Part shown: in pieces, positions 1 to 11,176 of the stretch
Position numbering within the stretch: position 1 is the stretch's first letter
How the letters are laid out: each line of letters begins with the position of its first letter
From: Sweltsa coloradensis
Taxonomy: Eukaryota > Arthropoda > Insecta > Plecoptera > Chloroperlidae
DNA length: 64,000 bases
Reading direction: 5' to 3'
Assembly (NCBI GenBank): GCA_024449915.1
Contig: JAMZAV010000009.1
Location: forward strand, 992,001 to 1,056,000
The notes under the pieces: generated by a model
Told to the model about the DNA's origin: nothing
Database searches by the model: none
What the model saw: the letters and a program-made list of their open reading frames with translations, nothing else
Program-made: the position numbers and the translations under genes

Positions 1-966
1 CAGGAATACAGGAATACAATAATACGAATTAAGACGATTTTTTTTTTCACCTTGGGCACATTTTCACGCAATGGGCTCTGATCCATTTTCTAACAATAAG
101 TAAGGGCAAGATTAAATGGTAAATAAAACTTATGAATTTCGTTGAATTAAATTCCTAATTTCGTGTTAAAAATGGAGAAAAATAATGCATATTTCGGTAA
201 ATAAAGTACCAATTTTGGTAAAATATTAGATCTTAAAAGCAATACTTTACTTTAATACAGCGTTAGGAGCGGACTTACAATATTGATGCAGTGTGCGTCA
301 GTTAAAAATGCAAATTTAATAACGTTAATTTTCTAATTCAATACCATGAAATAAATATTTCTTCAGTTGCATTACAAATGCTTTGGACAAGGTGACATTA
401 CGCGTAATTTCACCATTTGTATTGACAATAAATAGAGTTTTCAGTGAATAATACCGATATATTTGTATTTTTTGGACTTAAAAATCATTAATTTCGGTAT
501 AAAAACCAATTTTATCTCAATTTCGGTATAAAAAATAAATTTCTCCCAATTTCGTTGTAAAAGCTATTATACCGCCACTTACGAAAAATGCGGGGCTCTA
601 ACAATAAGCGTCAAATAGCCTATTTAGAGTAACCTAACAATTTGGTGGTTTTGTAGTCGAGTGTCAACACACCTATTGGATCAAAATAGTACATTCATGA
701 TGTGTGAATCATGTACTGTGAATACTAGCCGCTTTGCTAACGCTATAATAATATAGCCACGTTGATGGATGAGTCTTTTTTGGTCAATCGATCCTCCTGT
801 TTATATGGTCTTCATACTGTTTTCTTGTTATAAGTATGTTTTGAATAAAATATCAGTGAACTGGTAATTAGTTATATAAACTTGTCAAAATATCTTCTTT
901 AAAAGCACAGTTATTAATGTTATACAAATATAATGTTATACAAATAGGTACAGTATATTTATTTTA

Positions 967-1900
967 CTAGGAAAACGCTCAGTTGGACGCGTTGTTGAGC
1001 GAGCACCGATACGTGCAACACGACCCGAGTACGACATGCCCATAATGTTACATACCAATAAGTCTTTAAGGTCTTGACCAATTACGCTGAAAATTTGTAA
1101 AATAGGAGAGAATGGATAAAATCCACCGCCATCTAGAGGACCTTGACATCATTTCTTTGGGAAAACTATTTTACTCTTGATTTCTTCTAGGTGGCAGTAC
1201 ATAGTGACCAGAATTCTTGTGCGACTTTTCGTTGCCATGGTAACGTTACTTTTGTTAAAATGTAATTTCTATCTACACTACTTATCGGATCAAAATAAAA
1301 TTAACATATTCGTGACCGGACGGACATTCTAAATGATTTGGCTACCTCAGATTTGTCGCCGTTTAGTTTTAAAAAAAAACTTTAGATTAACTTTAATGTA
1401 ACTTTATAACTTTTTAAACGATTTTGCCACAAAACTAATGGCATTCAATCGGGAACGAAACTTGCGGATGGTCAAAATTTCAACTCGATCCGAGCCTCCG
1501 TTTGACCGCTATCATGAGCCAAAAAAGCTGTGCGACTTTCCGTTGCCATGGTAACGGGACTTTGTTATAATGTAATTTCCATCTACACTACTTATCGGAT
1601 CAAAATAAAAATAACATATTCGTGATCGGACGGACATTCTAAATGATTTGGCCACCTCAGATTTTGTCGCCGTTTAGTTTGAAAAAAAAACTTTCGATTA
1701 ACTTTAATGTAACTTTTTAACTTTTTGAACGATTTTGCCACAAAACTATACAGCAACCCGCCTAGGTGGTATGTACATGTGTGCAAAATTTCAGGTCGAT
1801 CAGAGAAACGGTGCGACCTGTATCGAAGCAGTAACAGAAAAAAAAAAACAGACATTCGAGCCATAAGAGTCAAGTGGAGACGCTCGCTTCGCTCGCTCAA
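967..1900 (-). mobile_element. Helitron-like element A
   Basis: On the - strand it starts TTGAGCGAGCGAAGCGAGCG and ends AACGCGTCCAACTGAGCGTT then TTCCTAG. The last part folds as an AACGC/GCGTT hairpin. The interior matches 40447-41378. No coding capacity. Confidence 0.6.
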
Positions 1901-1914
1901 CTAGTATTATACTA

Positions 1915-2487
1915 CTAGGAAAACGCTCAGTTGGACGCGTTGTTGAGCGAGCACCGGTACGTGCAACATGACCCGAGTACGACATTTCCATAAGGCCCAC
2001 CACACAGTGTAGGCCTAACTGGATATTGACATTGTACACTATACTATTCCAACATCTTTGCAATGTACTAATTGACGTCATGCCTTCTAAAGTGTATCTT
2101 TGTATCTTCACTGCCTCCTTCATTTTTTAACATCATTTTTCGAATTATGATTACCAATAAGTCTTTAAGGTCTTGACCGATTTAGCTGAAAATTTGGAAA
2201 ATAGGATAGAATGTTGTACTTATTGACCCTGCAAAATTTCATAACGATCGGTACATTTTTTTTTTTATTTATTTATTTATTTTTTATTTTTTATAACCAA
2301 TGATCGGATTTTGTTCAAAAACTATACAGCAACCCGCCTAGGTGGTATGTACATGTGTGCAAAATTTCAGGTCAATCAGAGAAACGGTGCGACCTGTATC
2401 GAAGCAGTAACAGAAAAAAAAAACAAAAACAAAAACAGACATTCGAGCCATAAGAGTCAAGTGGAGACGCTCGCTACGCTCGCTCAA
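1915..2487 (-). mobile_element. Helitron-like element B, internally divergent
   Basis: The same termini as element A, with a shorter and partly different interior (1990-2150). It lies 14 bases from element A in the same orientation, so the two form a near-tandem pair. Confidence 0.6.
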
Positions 2488-2859
2488 TTAGTGCACGGGT
2501 AGTCGTAGATTTGTTTCATAACACTTTCCGAATTTAATTTTCATTTAGATTTTTATTGAATTATTTACACAAGTACTATTCACAATAGCCCGGGAACGAG
2601 GCCCTGCAATGGTAACGGGAATATTGGTTATGATTTAACATTGCCTGGTAACTGTAACGATAACGGGAAGCTATTGCCGGGCTATTATAGAGCAGCCCTA
2701 AATTTGACAAATTAACTACGAGTATGTTGCCTTGTGCGCGTTGTACGATTTAATAAAATAAAACTTAAATGTTGTTAACATTTGTATTTGAAAATGTGAT
2801 TGTAGCCCCAAAAAATGTGCCCAAGGTGTTAAAAAAAAAAATCCTAATTCGTATTATTG

Positions 2860-3600
2860 ACATAATTTGGGATTAAGAGGGATTGGGTTTACATTTGGCT
2901 CTTAACAAATAGCTATTCGCTCGGCCAAGATGCATCCGACGTATATGAAACTTTGCAAAATTGTCAGTAAAGTATACACAAACAGCCCTGTGGTCATAGA
3001 TTTTCCAATCCAAAAAATCACAAATATGGTCAATTTGGAGTTTTTAACAAAATCAAAATTCGTGAAAACTTATTTAATTTTTATAAATAAAAATAAAATA
3101 TAAAATTTAAAAATGTGTTACTGCAGAGCCCTATAATTCCACATTTGTGACATTTGTTCAAAATTTCAGACACCTGTGGTGTCAGTTGGCCGAGGGAACA
3201 GCAATTTGCCTAAAACGCATGTCCTATACTCTCTTAAACGAGTGGTCACACGATACACTTTCGTTATTTTTGAGTAAATTTGTAAAAAGGGGTCAAAGTC
3301 CATTGCGCAAAATGTAACCCAAGGTGTTAAAAACTTATTTTTGTCCTAATTCGTATTATTGGCATACGTAATTTGGGACAAAACGAGTAGTCACACTATA
3401 CACTTTCGTTAATCTTGAGTAAATGTGTGAAAATGGGTCAAAGTCCATTGAGTGAAAATGTACCCAAGGCATGGCAAAATGTTCTTTTCGTCCTAATTCG
3501 TAATATTGGAATAATTTGGGACAAAACAAGTGGTCACACGATATACTTTCGTTAATATTGAGTAAATTTTTGAAAAGTGGTCAAAGGGCGCATAATCTGA
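2860..3600. repeat. Degenerate tandem repeat, unit about 140-147 bases
   Basis: The block GTGGTCACACGATACACTTTCG, then a TGAGTAAAT block and GGTCAAAGTCCATTG, then CCTAATTCGTATTATTGG recurs at about 3240, 3388 and 3528. The last motif also forms the right end of the 18-2859 inverted repeat. Confidence 0.65.
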
Positions 3601-4190
3601 TCAGATTTACATAATATGGTGAAATTTTAATTTTTTTAAAAATACTTTAGATTTTAATCTACAATACATATTAATTTGGCGTTCTAAATATTATATTAGA
3701 ATACAAATTTATTTATTTTAGTTTTATCAACCCCTTTAACCCTTTTTCTCCTATAAGCAAGCAACTTTTTTGAGGGCACCTCGAGCCATTTTTAGAGAAC
3801 ATTCTTCCGAGTGTTGTAGGGAAAATTCTCGGCCCTATTACAAAACCCACGACTGGTAGGCCAATCCTCCCAGCACAGTGAGAAAATTTGTTAATAAAAG
3901 TCAAAGGGTGCAAAATCTGGTTAGATATACATATATGGTAATATATATTTTTTTTATTAAATTTTGAACTTATATCTACAATATGTATTAATTTTGTAAT
4001 CTTGGGATTAAATTTAGTTTGATTTTTGAATTTTTGAATTTTCAAAAAATGCCATTTTTTCACCCCCTTCTACCCCCTTAACCGGACGGAGTTTTTGATG
4101 GCACCTCGAAGCAAATTTTCTTAGAATATTGTTCCGAGTTTACAATCCAAAATTCAGACCTCTACCACAAAACCCTAATTGTTCTTGTAT
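3575..4190. repeat. Two-copy tandem repeat of about 315 bases
   Basis: GTCAAAGGG..CATAATCTG through TTTTTGAGGGCACCTCGAGC (3575-3890) is echoed by GTCAAAGGGTGCAAAATCTG through GTTTTTGATGGCACCTCGAA (3891-4190). It is diverged and non-coding. Confidence 0.6.
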
Positions 4191-4599
4191 TGTCCTTTAA
4201 TCCGCTTGACTAAATTGAAAAGTAAAAATAAAGTAACTCTAAGTACAATGAGGAATTTAGAACATGGAGTAATGTTTAGGAGAGCCTAGCTCATTTTGAA
4301 TGGTGTGTTGGTTGGTTCCCTTCTGCTTAAAGTGGTCCAATTAATGATTGATCATGGATTTAGAGTTTAACATAATTACGAACTCAGCGTTGAGCCGGAT
4401 GAAGTAATCACAAAAGGATATTTCTAGTGAAACCAGGGAGCAATGCTTCTGCATTGTGTGAGATCCACCAAAGATAGCTCGAGGCTATCTAACAATTGCT
4501 TTCCATTCTGATGCCAATGCGATTCCATAATTAGGCTATACTACTTACTGTAACAAAGGAAACGACTATGACGCCGTTATGTTGGTATCATGGACAGAA

Positions 4600-4690
4600 A
4601 TTAAAAAAGTGCCTCCACCGGGGTTCGAACCCGGGACCTTGGCTGTCCGGGCCATTGCTCTTACCATGCATATATCTGTTCAAAGAAGGG
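4600..4690 (-). mobile_element. tRNA-derived SINE head
   Basis: On the - strand TGGTAAGAGCAATGGCCCGG (box A-like) is followed by CCCGGGTTCGAACCCCGG (box B) and TGGAGGCAC then a T-run. The acceptor stem and anticodon arm do not close, so it is a SINE rather than a tRNA gene. Confidence 0.65.
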
Positions 4691-4727
4691 TGTACAAGTG
4701 TTAAATTTTGTAATGCAAACATAAGGA

Positions 4728-5165
4728 TATATGAAAGTATGGGAAAGCTGACAAATGATTTAGGATGGGATACCTTGGAATTGAGAAGAAAAAGAGACAG
4801 GCTCTGTAAATTGTATAAGGCGTCAAGGGATTTTCCAGGCTGGGGAGAAATCAATAGTTTCCTGCAAAAGGGGATTTATAAGGGTAGGGGGGATCATGGT
4901 TGGAAATTTAAAAGAGATATTATTAAGACAGGTGTAGGAAAATTTTCATTTATTAATAGAACAGTATCTGAATGGAATTTGTTACCTGAGCACAGTACAG
5001 AAAAATGGGTTAATACATTTTAAAAGTTCTTTGGAAAATTTTTAAATTTGTAAATAATATTATGAAATTGTATATTTAAGTATTTTTAAATATTAATATT
5101 GGACCTTGCCACCATACAAAAATTTGTATTACTGAAAGCTTATAAATAAATGTAAATGTAAATGT
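4728..5165 (+). mobile_element. 3' end of a non-LTR retrotransposon
   Basis: The frame to 5023 reads LGWDTLELRRKRDRLCKLYK, GRGDHGWKFKRD, GKFSFINRTVSEWNLLP. This is the usual C-terminal domain after the reverse transcriptase in Jockey/CR1-group LINEs. An AT-rich 3' UTR ends in (TAAATG)n. It is 5'-truncated and directly abuts the SINE on its left. Confidence 0.75.
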
Positions 5166-5439
5166 ATACTTGTATACTACTGTAACGTTATTCTCGGGAA
5201 ACAAGTACTATATGAGTAAGTGACATTATACTCACAAATTGTCGGGAAGAGTCCACTTTCTACATCTATTTTCTGTGTTGTATGGAGATTTTCTCCTCTT
5301 CGAATGTGTTCCAAATGTTTTGTCTAAAACAGGGTTACACGTTCCCCCAACAATTCTTTTCGGAGTCGAATATTAATTAAAATGTTAGTTGTTACTGTTA
5401 CCAATACTGTGCGTACACTACTTGTCTGATCTACAGGTT

Positions 5440-5563
5440 GTTGTAGTTATAGTCTAGATAAACAACAGAAGGTGATCGTAATAACAACCAGTGGATTGTT
5501 GCTACAATCTAGATTACCTACACCGCCTTGGAAAGTTGCCTTGCAGGTTGTTGTAGTTTTGGG
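5440..5563. repeat. GTTGTTGTAGTT repeat, inverted copy at 15764
   Basis: The unit between two CAGGTTGTTGTAGTT motifs matches 15764-15868 in reverse complement (TCTAGATTGTAGCAACAATCC, complement, and ACCGCCTTGGAAAGTTGCC). It has no ORF. Confidence 0.7.
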
Positions 5564-5664
5564 TGAGCATAGCGAAGATTCCATTCTAAAACACTGAAGA
5601 AAAAAATCGGGAATTTTTTTTTTTCTTTCTTTTACAATAATATTTACAATAATCAGCCGCCTCC

Positions 5665-6125
5665 GTTCTTGTGGATTGGAGGCAATGACATAAAAATACT
5701 CAAAGCGCTAGACGCTCAGTCTCATATCCTTCACCCTGAGCGCTAGCGGGCCGATTAGAAGCCATCATGAAAGGGGAATAGGCCTATCATTTCACTGCCA
5801 CATAGATACTATACTTCAACTAGTGAGCTAATTTGCCGATTTAAGTGGCTGTGGAGTTGTGTTTGTTGTTGAGCGGATGGGCGAGCACCGCCGTCTGTAT
5901 GTAAATATGCACAAATTTACATACATTTAGACGGCTGTTTTTCCCCTTCATGATGGCTTTTCTAATTGGTACATACTGAGAGTCTAGCATATTAATTGAA
6001 TGTCATTGGGTTGGAGGCAATGACATAATTAATAAGCTTTGCGTATAGCAAAGCGCTAAACGCTCAGTCTTGTATCCTTCACCCAGAGCGCTAGCGTGGC
6101 GATTAGAAGCCATCATGAAGAGGGA
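5665..6125. repeat. Direct repeat pair with an inverted repeat between
   Basis: GGAGGCAATGACATAA...AAAGCGCTAGACGCTCAGTC...GATTAGAAGCCATCATGAA (5680-5775) recurs at 6012-6125. Between them 5752-5782 is repeated inverted at 5941-5971 (TTCCCCTTCATGATGGC), giving a MITE-like unit of about 220 bases. Confidence 0.65.
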
Positions 6126-6293
6126 AAATCATTTAGAATAGAATAGAATAGAATATTCATTGAAAACAATATACATTTGTGTAGACAATTGTTTATGGCA
6201 CTAATGGTCATTCAGGAGTTGCATCTGTTGCATTAGAACACCTGTTGCATCTTTTGAGATAAAAAATTATCTGTTTATTATTACTAGGCCGCT

Positions 6294-6863
6294 TCACGAA
6301 CGTTTTTTTTAGTCGCATTGATGAATGAGCTTTTTTGTAAGTTTTTAGTTTGCGTGGGATCTCTTTACTTTTGCAAGTTCTTTTTGAACGCATTGTTGTC
6401 AAGTTTCTATTGTTACTCGATAATTGTTATTATATAACTCAAAAACTTATATTAATACCTTTTTCTATGGATTCTGGCTAATTTTTTCAACTTTTTCTTT
6501 CAAAAGGTACTGCATCACCATAACCTTAATGTCAATGTAAAATATGAACGTTGTAGCCCCACCCGTTTGGTCAGAATCGGCCCAAATGTCAAAAAAATAT
6601 CGCACTAAAAATCTTAAAAGTATGATATTCATGAGAAATATTACTTCGATTGTACCCAAAAACGTTGCAAGTCTAAGTTCAGGGATTTCAAACGTCCCCT
6701 CCAATTTTCATCAAGATCGCATAATATGCCGTTTGCCGGGTAGAGAGCAAACAATCAGACAAAAAATAAATAAATAAATAAAACGAACAAACAAACAAAA
6801 AAACACCCGAGCTAAATTTTTTGGGGGGTCAGTGAAATTGAAGTCTTTGCTTTGCTCATCCAA
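6294..6863 (-). mobile_element. Helitron-like element C (diverged)
   Basis: Termini CTAGGCCGCTTCACGAACG (3', complement) and GCTTTGCTCATCCAA (5', complement). The interior block CCACCCGTTTGGTCAGAATC through GCCGTTTGCCGGGTAGAGAG is shared with 8174-8966 and 10150-10724. Confidence 0.55.
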
Positions 6864-6918
6864 CAAAGTTTTTCAACTTCACTTGCATTTATATTTCAAG
6901 GTTGGATCGAAGTAGCTG

Positions 6919-7740
6919 TCAAGAAAAATAATTAATAACTAGCTGTGTAGCTGTGACTAGGTAATTAATAAGGGGAGGTACATCACAATGACGTTCAGTT
7001 TCATGAATTGTGTCGATAGGGCTAAGTATGTCATCAATGGGGTCCTTTAATGAGGAATGTTTGGTCAATTTCAATTTGTCTTGAAGATGGGCATTGCAAT
7101 AATTGGTGCAGTGATCAACGTTGTAAGATGGAAAATATTTCTTCATTTTTTCAAGGTCTTACATCACTGATGAGGCAAGTTGTTCAAAAAGCTTTCCCTG
7201 CAGGGAAATTAAGATTTGTTTAACCAGATCTTGACGCGTCGTAGAGAGGATTCGCTGATCCAGCAGTTGCTCCTTTAAAGTGGCAAGGTTGCTCACCTAG
7301 CATTTGCTGGTTCGCAGTGAAGAGTTTTACCTCCAGCAGTAGTTGAACTAAAATGGCAATTAGCTGAACCAGTAACTGTCCCATTAGGTAGAAGGATTGT
7401 TGCTAGAGCACTTGAGAAGTGTCGCACAGTAGATCTTGCAGGTGCTGCACTAAATCGTCAAATCGTTCAACCTGTACAGGTGTTTGTTGCATTGAAGGGA
7501 ATCTTTCTTCTTCTAGAACAGACACTTGAAGTTTGCAAATGACAAGTTGGTGGTCAAACTGTTGTTGCACGAAAGAGTCAAGTTGTTGAACCATTACTTT
7601 TTGCATAAAGGGATGTTTCGTTTAACACGCAATCGCAGTTCAGAAGTAAAGAGTTGTTTATTGATCAGTTACTGCATTAAAGTGTTGAGTAGTTGAACCA
7701 GTAGTTGCTGCTTTGAAGGGCCCTTCACAAGCGACATCTG
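6919..7740 (-). other. Unrecognised open stretch with amphipathic repeats
   Basis: A 75-residue frame (7146-6919) and a 67-residue frame (7606-7403) lie on the - strand. The second and its flanks are full of repeated Gln-Leu-Val-Gln-Gln-Leu-like segments, mirrored in DNA as degenerate AGTTGAACCAGTAGTTG repeats. No family is recognised; it is either a decayed gene or a degenerate minisatellite. Stops interrupt the longer frame. Confidence 0.25.
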
Positions 7741-8173
7741 CACACTAAACGCTGGGTGTGAAATTATAACATTTGCAGATGATTCGGTCTTATTGTTCTC
7801 CTCCAAAACCTAATAGATTGACATAAAGGGGGAATACATTACAAATAATTGGCTTGTGACTAGGGCATATTTACTACTAATGTAGTAAGGCAACAAGTGT
7901 TCATTTTTCCCCAAGAATTTATACAGCCATGCATGCAACAACCCATACACATGATAAAAACAAAAATCCTTAACCTGAACAAAAACTGTAATTCATTAAA
8001 ATTAAATAATTGTAGTAGTTAATTACTAAAACATGACTCCCCTGAACCAAAAAAACAGTAGCAGATAAAAGTGGTTTTCAATTGTCTAAATATGTAGTGT
8101 GTTTACCTATAATATGTATTATATTTTCTTCTTAAATTTATTCCACACCTTGTTATGTTTTGTCATTAAATAA
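7741..8173. other. No feature seen
   Basis: AT-rich sequence without a supported gene or repeat. Confidence 0.5.
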
Positions 8174-8966
8174 TTGGATGAGCGAAGCGAAGACTTCAAT
8201 TTCACCGACCCCCCAAAAAATTTAGCTCGGTTGTTTTTTGTTGTTTTTTTTGTTTGTTTGTTTGTTTTGTTTTTTTTTTTTTTTTGGTTTTTCTGTCTGT
8301 TTGTTCGCTCTCTACCGGGCAAACGGCATATGCGATCTTGATGAAAATTTGAGGGTCCTTCGAAATCTCTGAACTTAGATTTGCTTCGTTTTTTGGATAC
8401 AATCGAAGAAATGTTTCTCATGAATATCGTACTTTTACGATTTTTTTCGATTTTTAGTGCGATATTTTCGTGACATTTGGGCCGATTCAGACCAAACGGG
8501 TGGGGCTACAACGTTAATATTTCACATGGACATTAAGGTAATGGTGATGTATTGCTTTCTGAAAGAAAAAGTTGAAAAAGTTAGCCAGAATCTATAGAAA
8601 TAAAGCTTTTAATATAAGTTTTTTTACTTTTTGTGCGATATTTTCGTGCCATTTGGGCCAATTCTGACCAAACGGGTGGGGCTACAACGTTCATATTTCA
8701 CATGGCCATTAAGGTTATGGTGATGTAGTACCTTTTGAAAGAAAAAGTTGAAAAAGTTAGCCAGAATCCATAGAAATAAAGCTTTTAATATAAGTTTTTT
8801 ACTGTAAATAATACCAATTGACAAGAAACAAAAGAAACTCGACAACATTCACCTACAATGCGTAGGCAGCAAAACAAAGCACTTGCAAAAGTAAAGATAT
8901 CCCATGCAAACTAAAAACTTAAAAAAGCTCATCCATCAACGCGGCGGGACTTTAGCGTTTTACTAG
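8174..8966 (+). mobile_element. Helitron-like element D
   Basis: Begins TTGGATGAGCGAAGCGAAG after an A and ends with hairpin AACGC/GCGTT then TTTACTAG before a T. The interior contains the GGGGTCGGTGAAATTGAAG block in complement and an internal duplication of about 200 bases (8440-8620 and 8628-8800). Confidence 0.65.
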
Positions 8967-9630
8967 TAAATAAATAAATAAATTTTATTTAGAGTCTACC
9001 CACTCAGTTATAGAACTGATTTTCAGTGGGGGACTTTAAATCAAAGCTACCAAGCCAACCATGCAGGCCCCGACGCAATCGACGAGTGAGCGATAACCAA
9101 CCAAAGATCGAAATTTTTAATAGGAAATATAGCAATCAGTGGTATGGACAGTGCGAACACCCGCGAATCAACGCCAGAATCAACAAGGCCGATTCAGAAC
9201 AACTCTGAAATTTATTATGTGCTTCGTTGCTAGGACGGCTCCAAAGTCACCGTTTACAAACTCCTAAGACAAGAACTGATGGACTGAAGTCCAAATCAGA
9301 AGTCGCAAGAATTGCAAGTCGAGCTTTCACACTACCGATGTTTCTGTCTTTGGAAAGAGAGCAAATGTTTACTTAAAAACAGTATCAGCGCTTGAGTTGA
9401 AGGGCAGGGTACAAGTTGATGGCCGTTGTTGTGCAATGAGATAGCCGCACGTTTGCAATCTTCTATCGCCATTAACTAATTTATTTTTCCAATTACTAGT
9501 TTGACAAATAAAAATGGTATTGATTGACGCTTGCCAAACACATACACAACAAGATTTTTTGGTTGAGATGGGACCCCAACTTTTATAACTACTGAATTCT
9601 TAGAACAGTTATTTTTAATAATTTGTGACT
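8967..9630. other. LINE/SINE 3'-tail fragment and unassigned sequence
   Basis: 8970-9030 is a copy (- strand) of the AAATCAG-hairpin 3' tail with (AAAT)n. From 9050 to 9620 no gene is recognised. Confidence 0.4.
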
Positions 9631-9964
9631 TCACCCCCGTCCGCTACCCACCAGTCTTCCTAACCCTACCTTTTAGGGGTGAAGCACTCGCAACCCTTTC
9701 CAACACCACTTTCCCAAAAAAACCCCCCACCAGCCCCAGAGGTGAGTCACCGTGATTCACAAACCCGGGAATCACTTTTGGTCGGGGGGGGGTTTTGGGG
9801 TAAAGGTCCCCCTTCCCTAGCCCTATATCCTTGTCAAATTTTGCCCCCCTGGTGCGCTTGCTTGCGCTGGTTGCGAACTCAGGAGTCCCTGAATCCCAGG
9901 ACGGGTTTTTGTTTATCTTATTAGTGCCCCGTATTATGTTGTTACCAAGACGAAACCAAAACAC
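9630..9964. other. C-rich island of odd composition
   Basis: About 330 bases with many C and G runs inside an AT-rich region. Both strands have open frames (106 and 81 residues) with no recognisable motif. It could be a repeat fragment or a stretch with indel errors. Confidence 0.3.
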
Positions 9965-10149
9965 ACCCCAAACTTTACATTTAAATTAATTAATACAACA
10001 TATTATCTAATCACTAATCAGTGTTTTATGTGTATTTTATTTGTGTAGTAGCAATAAGCAAGCTAGAATAAACCCGTAACTTAATTAACTACCGTAATTT
10101 ACGCTTTAGTTCTCTATAGTGGAACGGATTAAAGTGGCATTGCTTATTA

Positions 10150-10724
10150 CTAGGAAGCTTCGCTAACACTTTTTTCAGTCGCGTTGATGGATGAGCTTTT
10201 TCAATCAGTTTTTAGTTTGCGTAAGATCTCTCTACTTTTACAAATCCTTTTTGAACGCATTGAGTGAATTATCCAGTTTCTATTGTTTCTTGTTTTTTTA
10301 TAAACCTAAAAAAACTCTATTTAAAACCTTTATTCTATGGATTCTGGATAATTTTTCAAACTTTTTCTTTCAAAAAGGTTCTACTTACCAAACCTTTAAG
10401 TCCAGTAAAATATGAACTTTGTAGCCCCACCCTTTTGGGCAGTCGGCCCAAATGTATGAAAAAATCGCACTAAAAATATAAAAAAATCGTAAAATAAAAG
10501 ATATTTATGAGAAAATTTTATCGATTTTACCCAAAAAAGTGGCAGGTTAAGTTTAGAGATTTTTAAAGGCCCCCCCAATTTTTTTTCAAGACGCATATGC
10601 CTTTTGCCCTGAGGCAAACAAACAGGCAAAAATACAAAAAATAATTAAAAAAATAAAATAAAAACACCTGAGCTAATTTTTTTGGGGGGTCAGTGAAATT
10701 GAAGTCTTTACTTTGCTCATACAA
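10150..10724 (-). mobile_element. Helitron-like element E (diverged)
   Basis: Termini CTAGGAAGCTTCGCTAACAC and CTTTGCTCATACAA. The interior is shared with elements C and D (GTAGCCCCACCCTTTTGG, GAGCTAATTTTTTTGGGGGG). Confidence 0.55.
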
Positions 10725-11176
10725 TTAATTAAGAATGAAAATAATTTAATGAGGAGCCGATCTTCTTTCAAAAGTATAGTAGCTGTATTTTTACCTGTTG
10801 CATTTTACTTTTTGTAACAAATAACAATCCTGCATAATTAATTTTAAAGTTAGTATGGGGAGGCCTAGATATAAATTAAAAATCTGAAAAACTGCTGTAA
10901 AATGTAAGATGGGGTTGCCAATTGTTTTACTGAACAGAAACCATAAGCTTGGTACCGTAGCTATTATACTTGGGTGTGTGGTGCATGCTGGAATATGCTT
11001 TACTATTTTTTTTAATGGAATCTAAAATAATACCTAAATATGTCTCAAAATAGATTAAATTAACCTTACTCGTTCTGCTGAATAGTACCGTTGATAGTAC
11101 TACCCTGATTAATAACATTTAAAAAAATTATACAGTGGATAAGATCTCTTAAAATTATTTATAAATTTTTTCGCAG
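10725..11176. other. AT-rich stretch before the first CRAL-TRIO exon found
   Basis: No gene or strong repeat is seen. The 3' end is a splice acceptor (TTTTTTCGCAG) with a modest pyrimidine tract. The missing first exon of the CRAL-TRIO gene could not be placed here. Confidence 0.4.

Larger units (their letters stand above)
18..2859. repeat. Inverted repeat enclosing elements A and B
   Basis: CAATAATACGAATTA followed by a T-run and CACCTTGGGCACATTTT (18-70) is repeated in complement at 2813-2859. Everything between, including two Helitron-like elements, may be one larger composite or may have been inserted later. Confidence 0.6.

Noticed and set aside
1592..2502. Small proteins around 1600-2500
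   Set aside because: The same frames recur in every copy of the Helitron-like elements (for example 16053-16322) and reflect repeat sequence, not genes.
3220..3600. CRISPR-like array
   Set aside because: Repeats are long, diverged and contiguous without spacers, in an animal genome.
4600..4690. tRNA gene
   Set aside because: Box A and B motifs exist but acceptor and anticodon stems do not form; better explained as a SINE head.
7403..7606. Independent 67-residue protein
   Set aside because: It lies in a degenerate repeat with neighbouring stops and no family match; kept only as a low-confidence region.
9644..9964. 106-codon open frame on the - strand
   Set aside because: Falls in an odd C-rich island; composition explains it and no family is seen.
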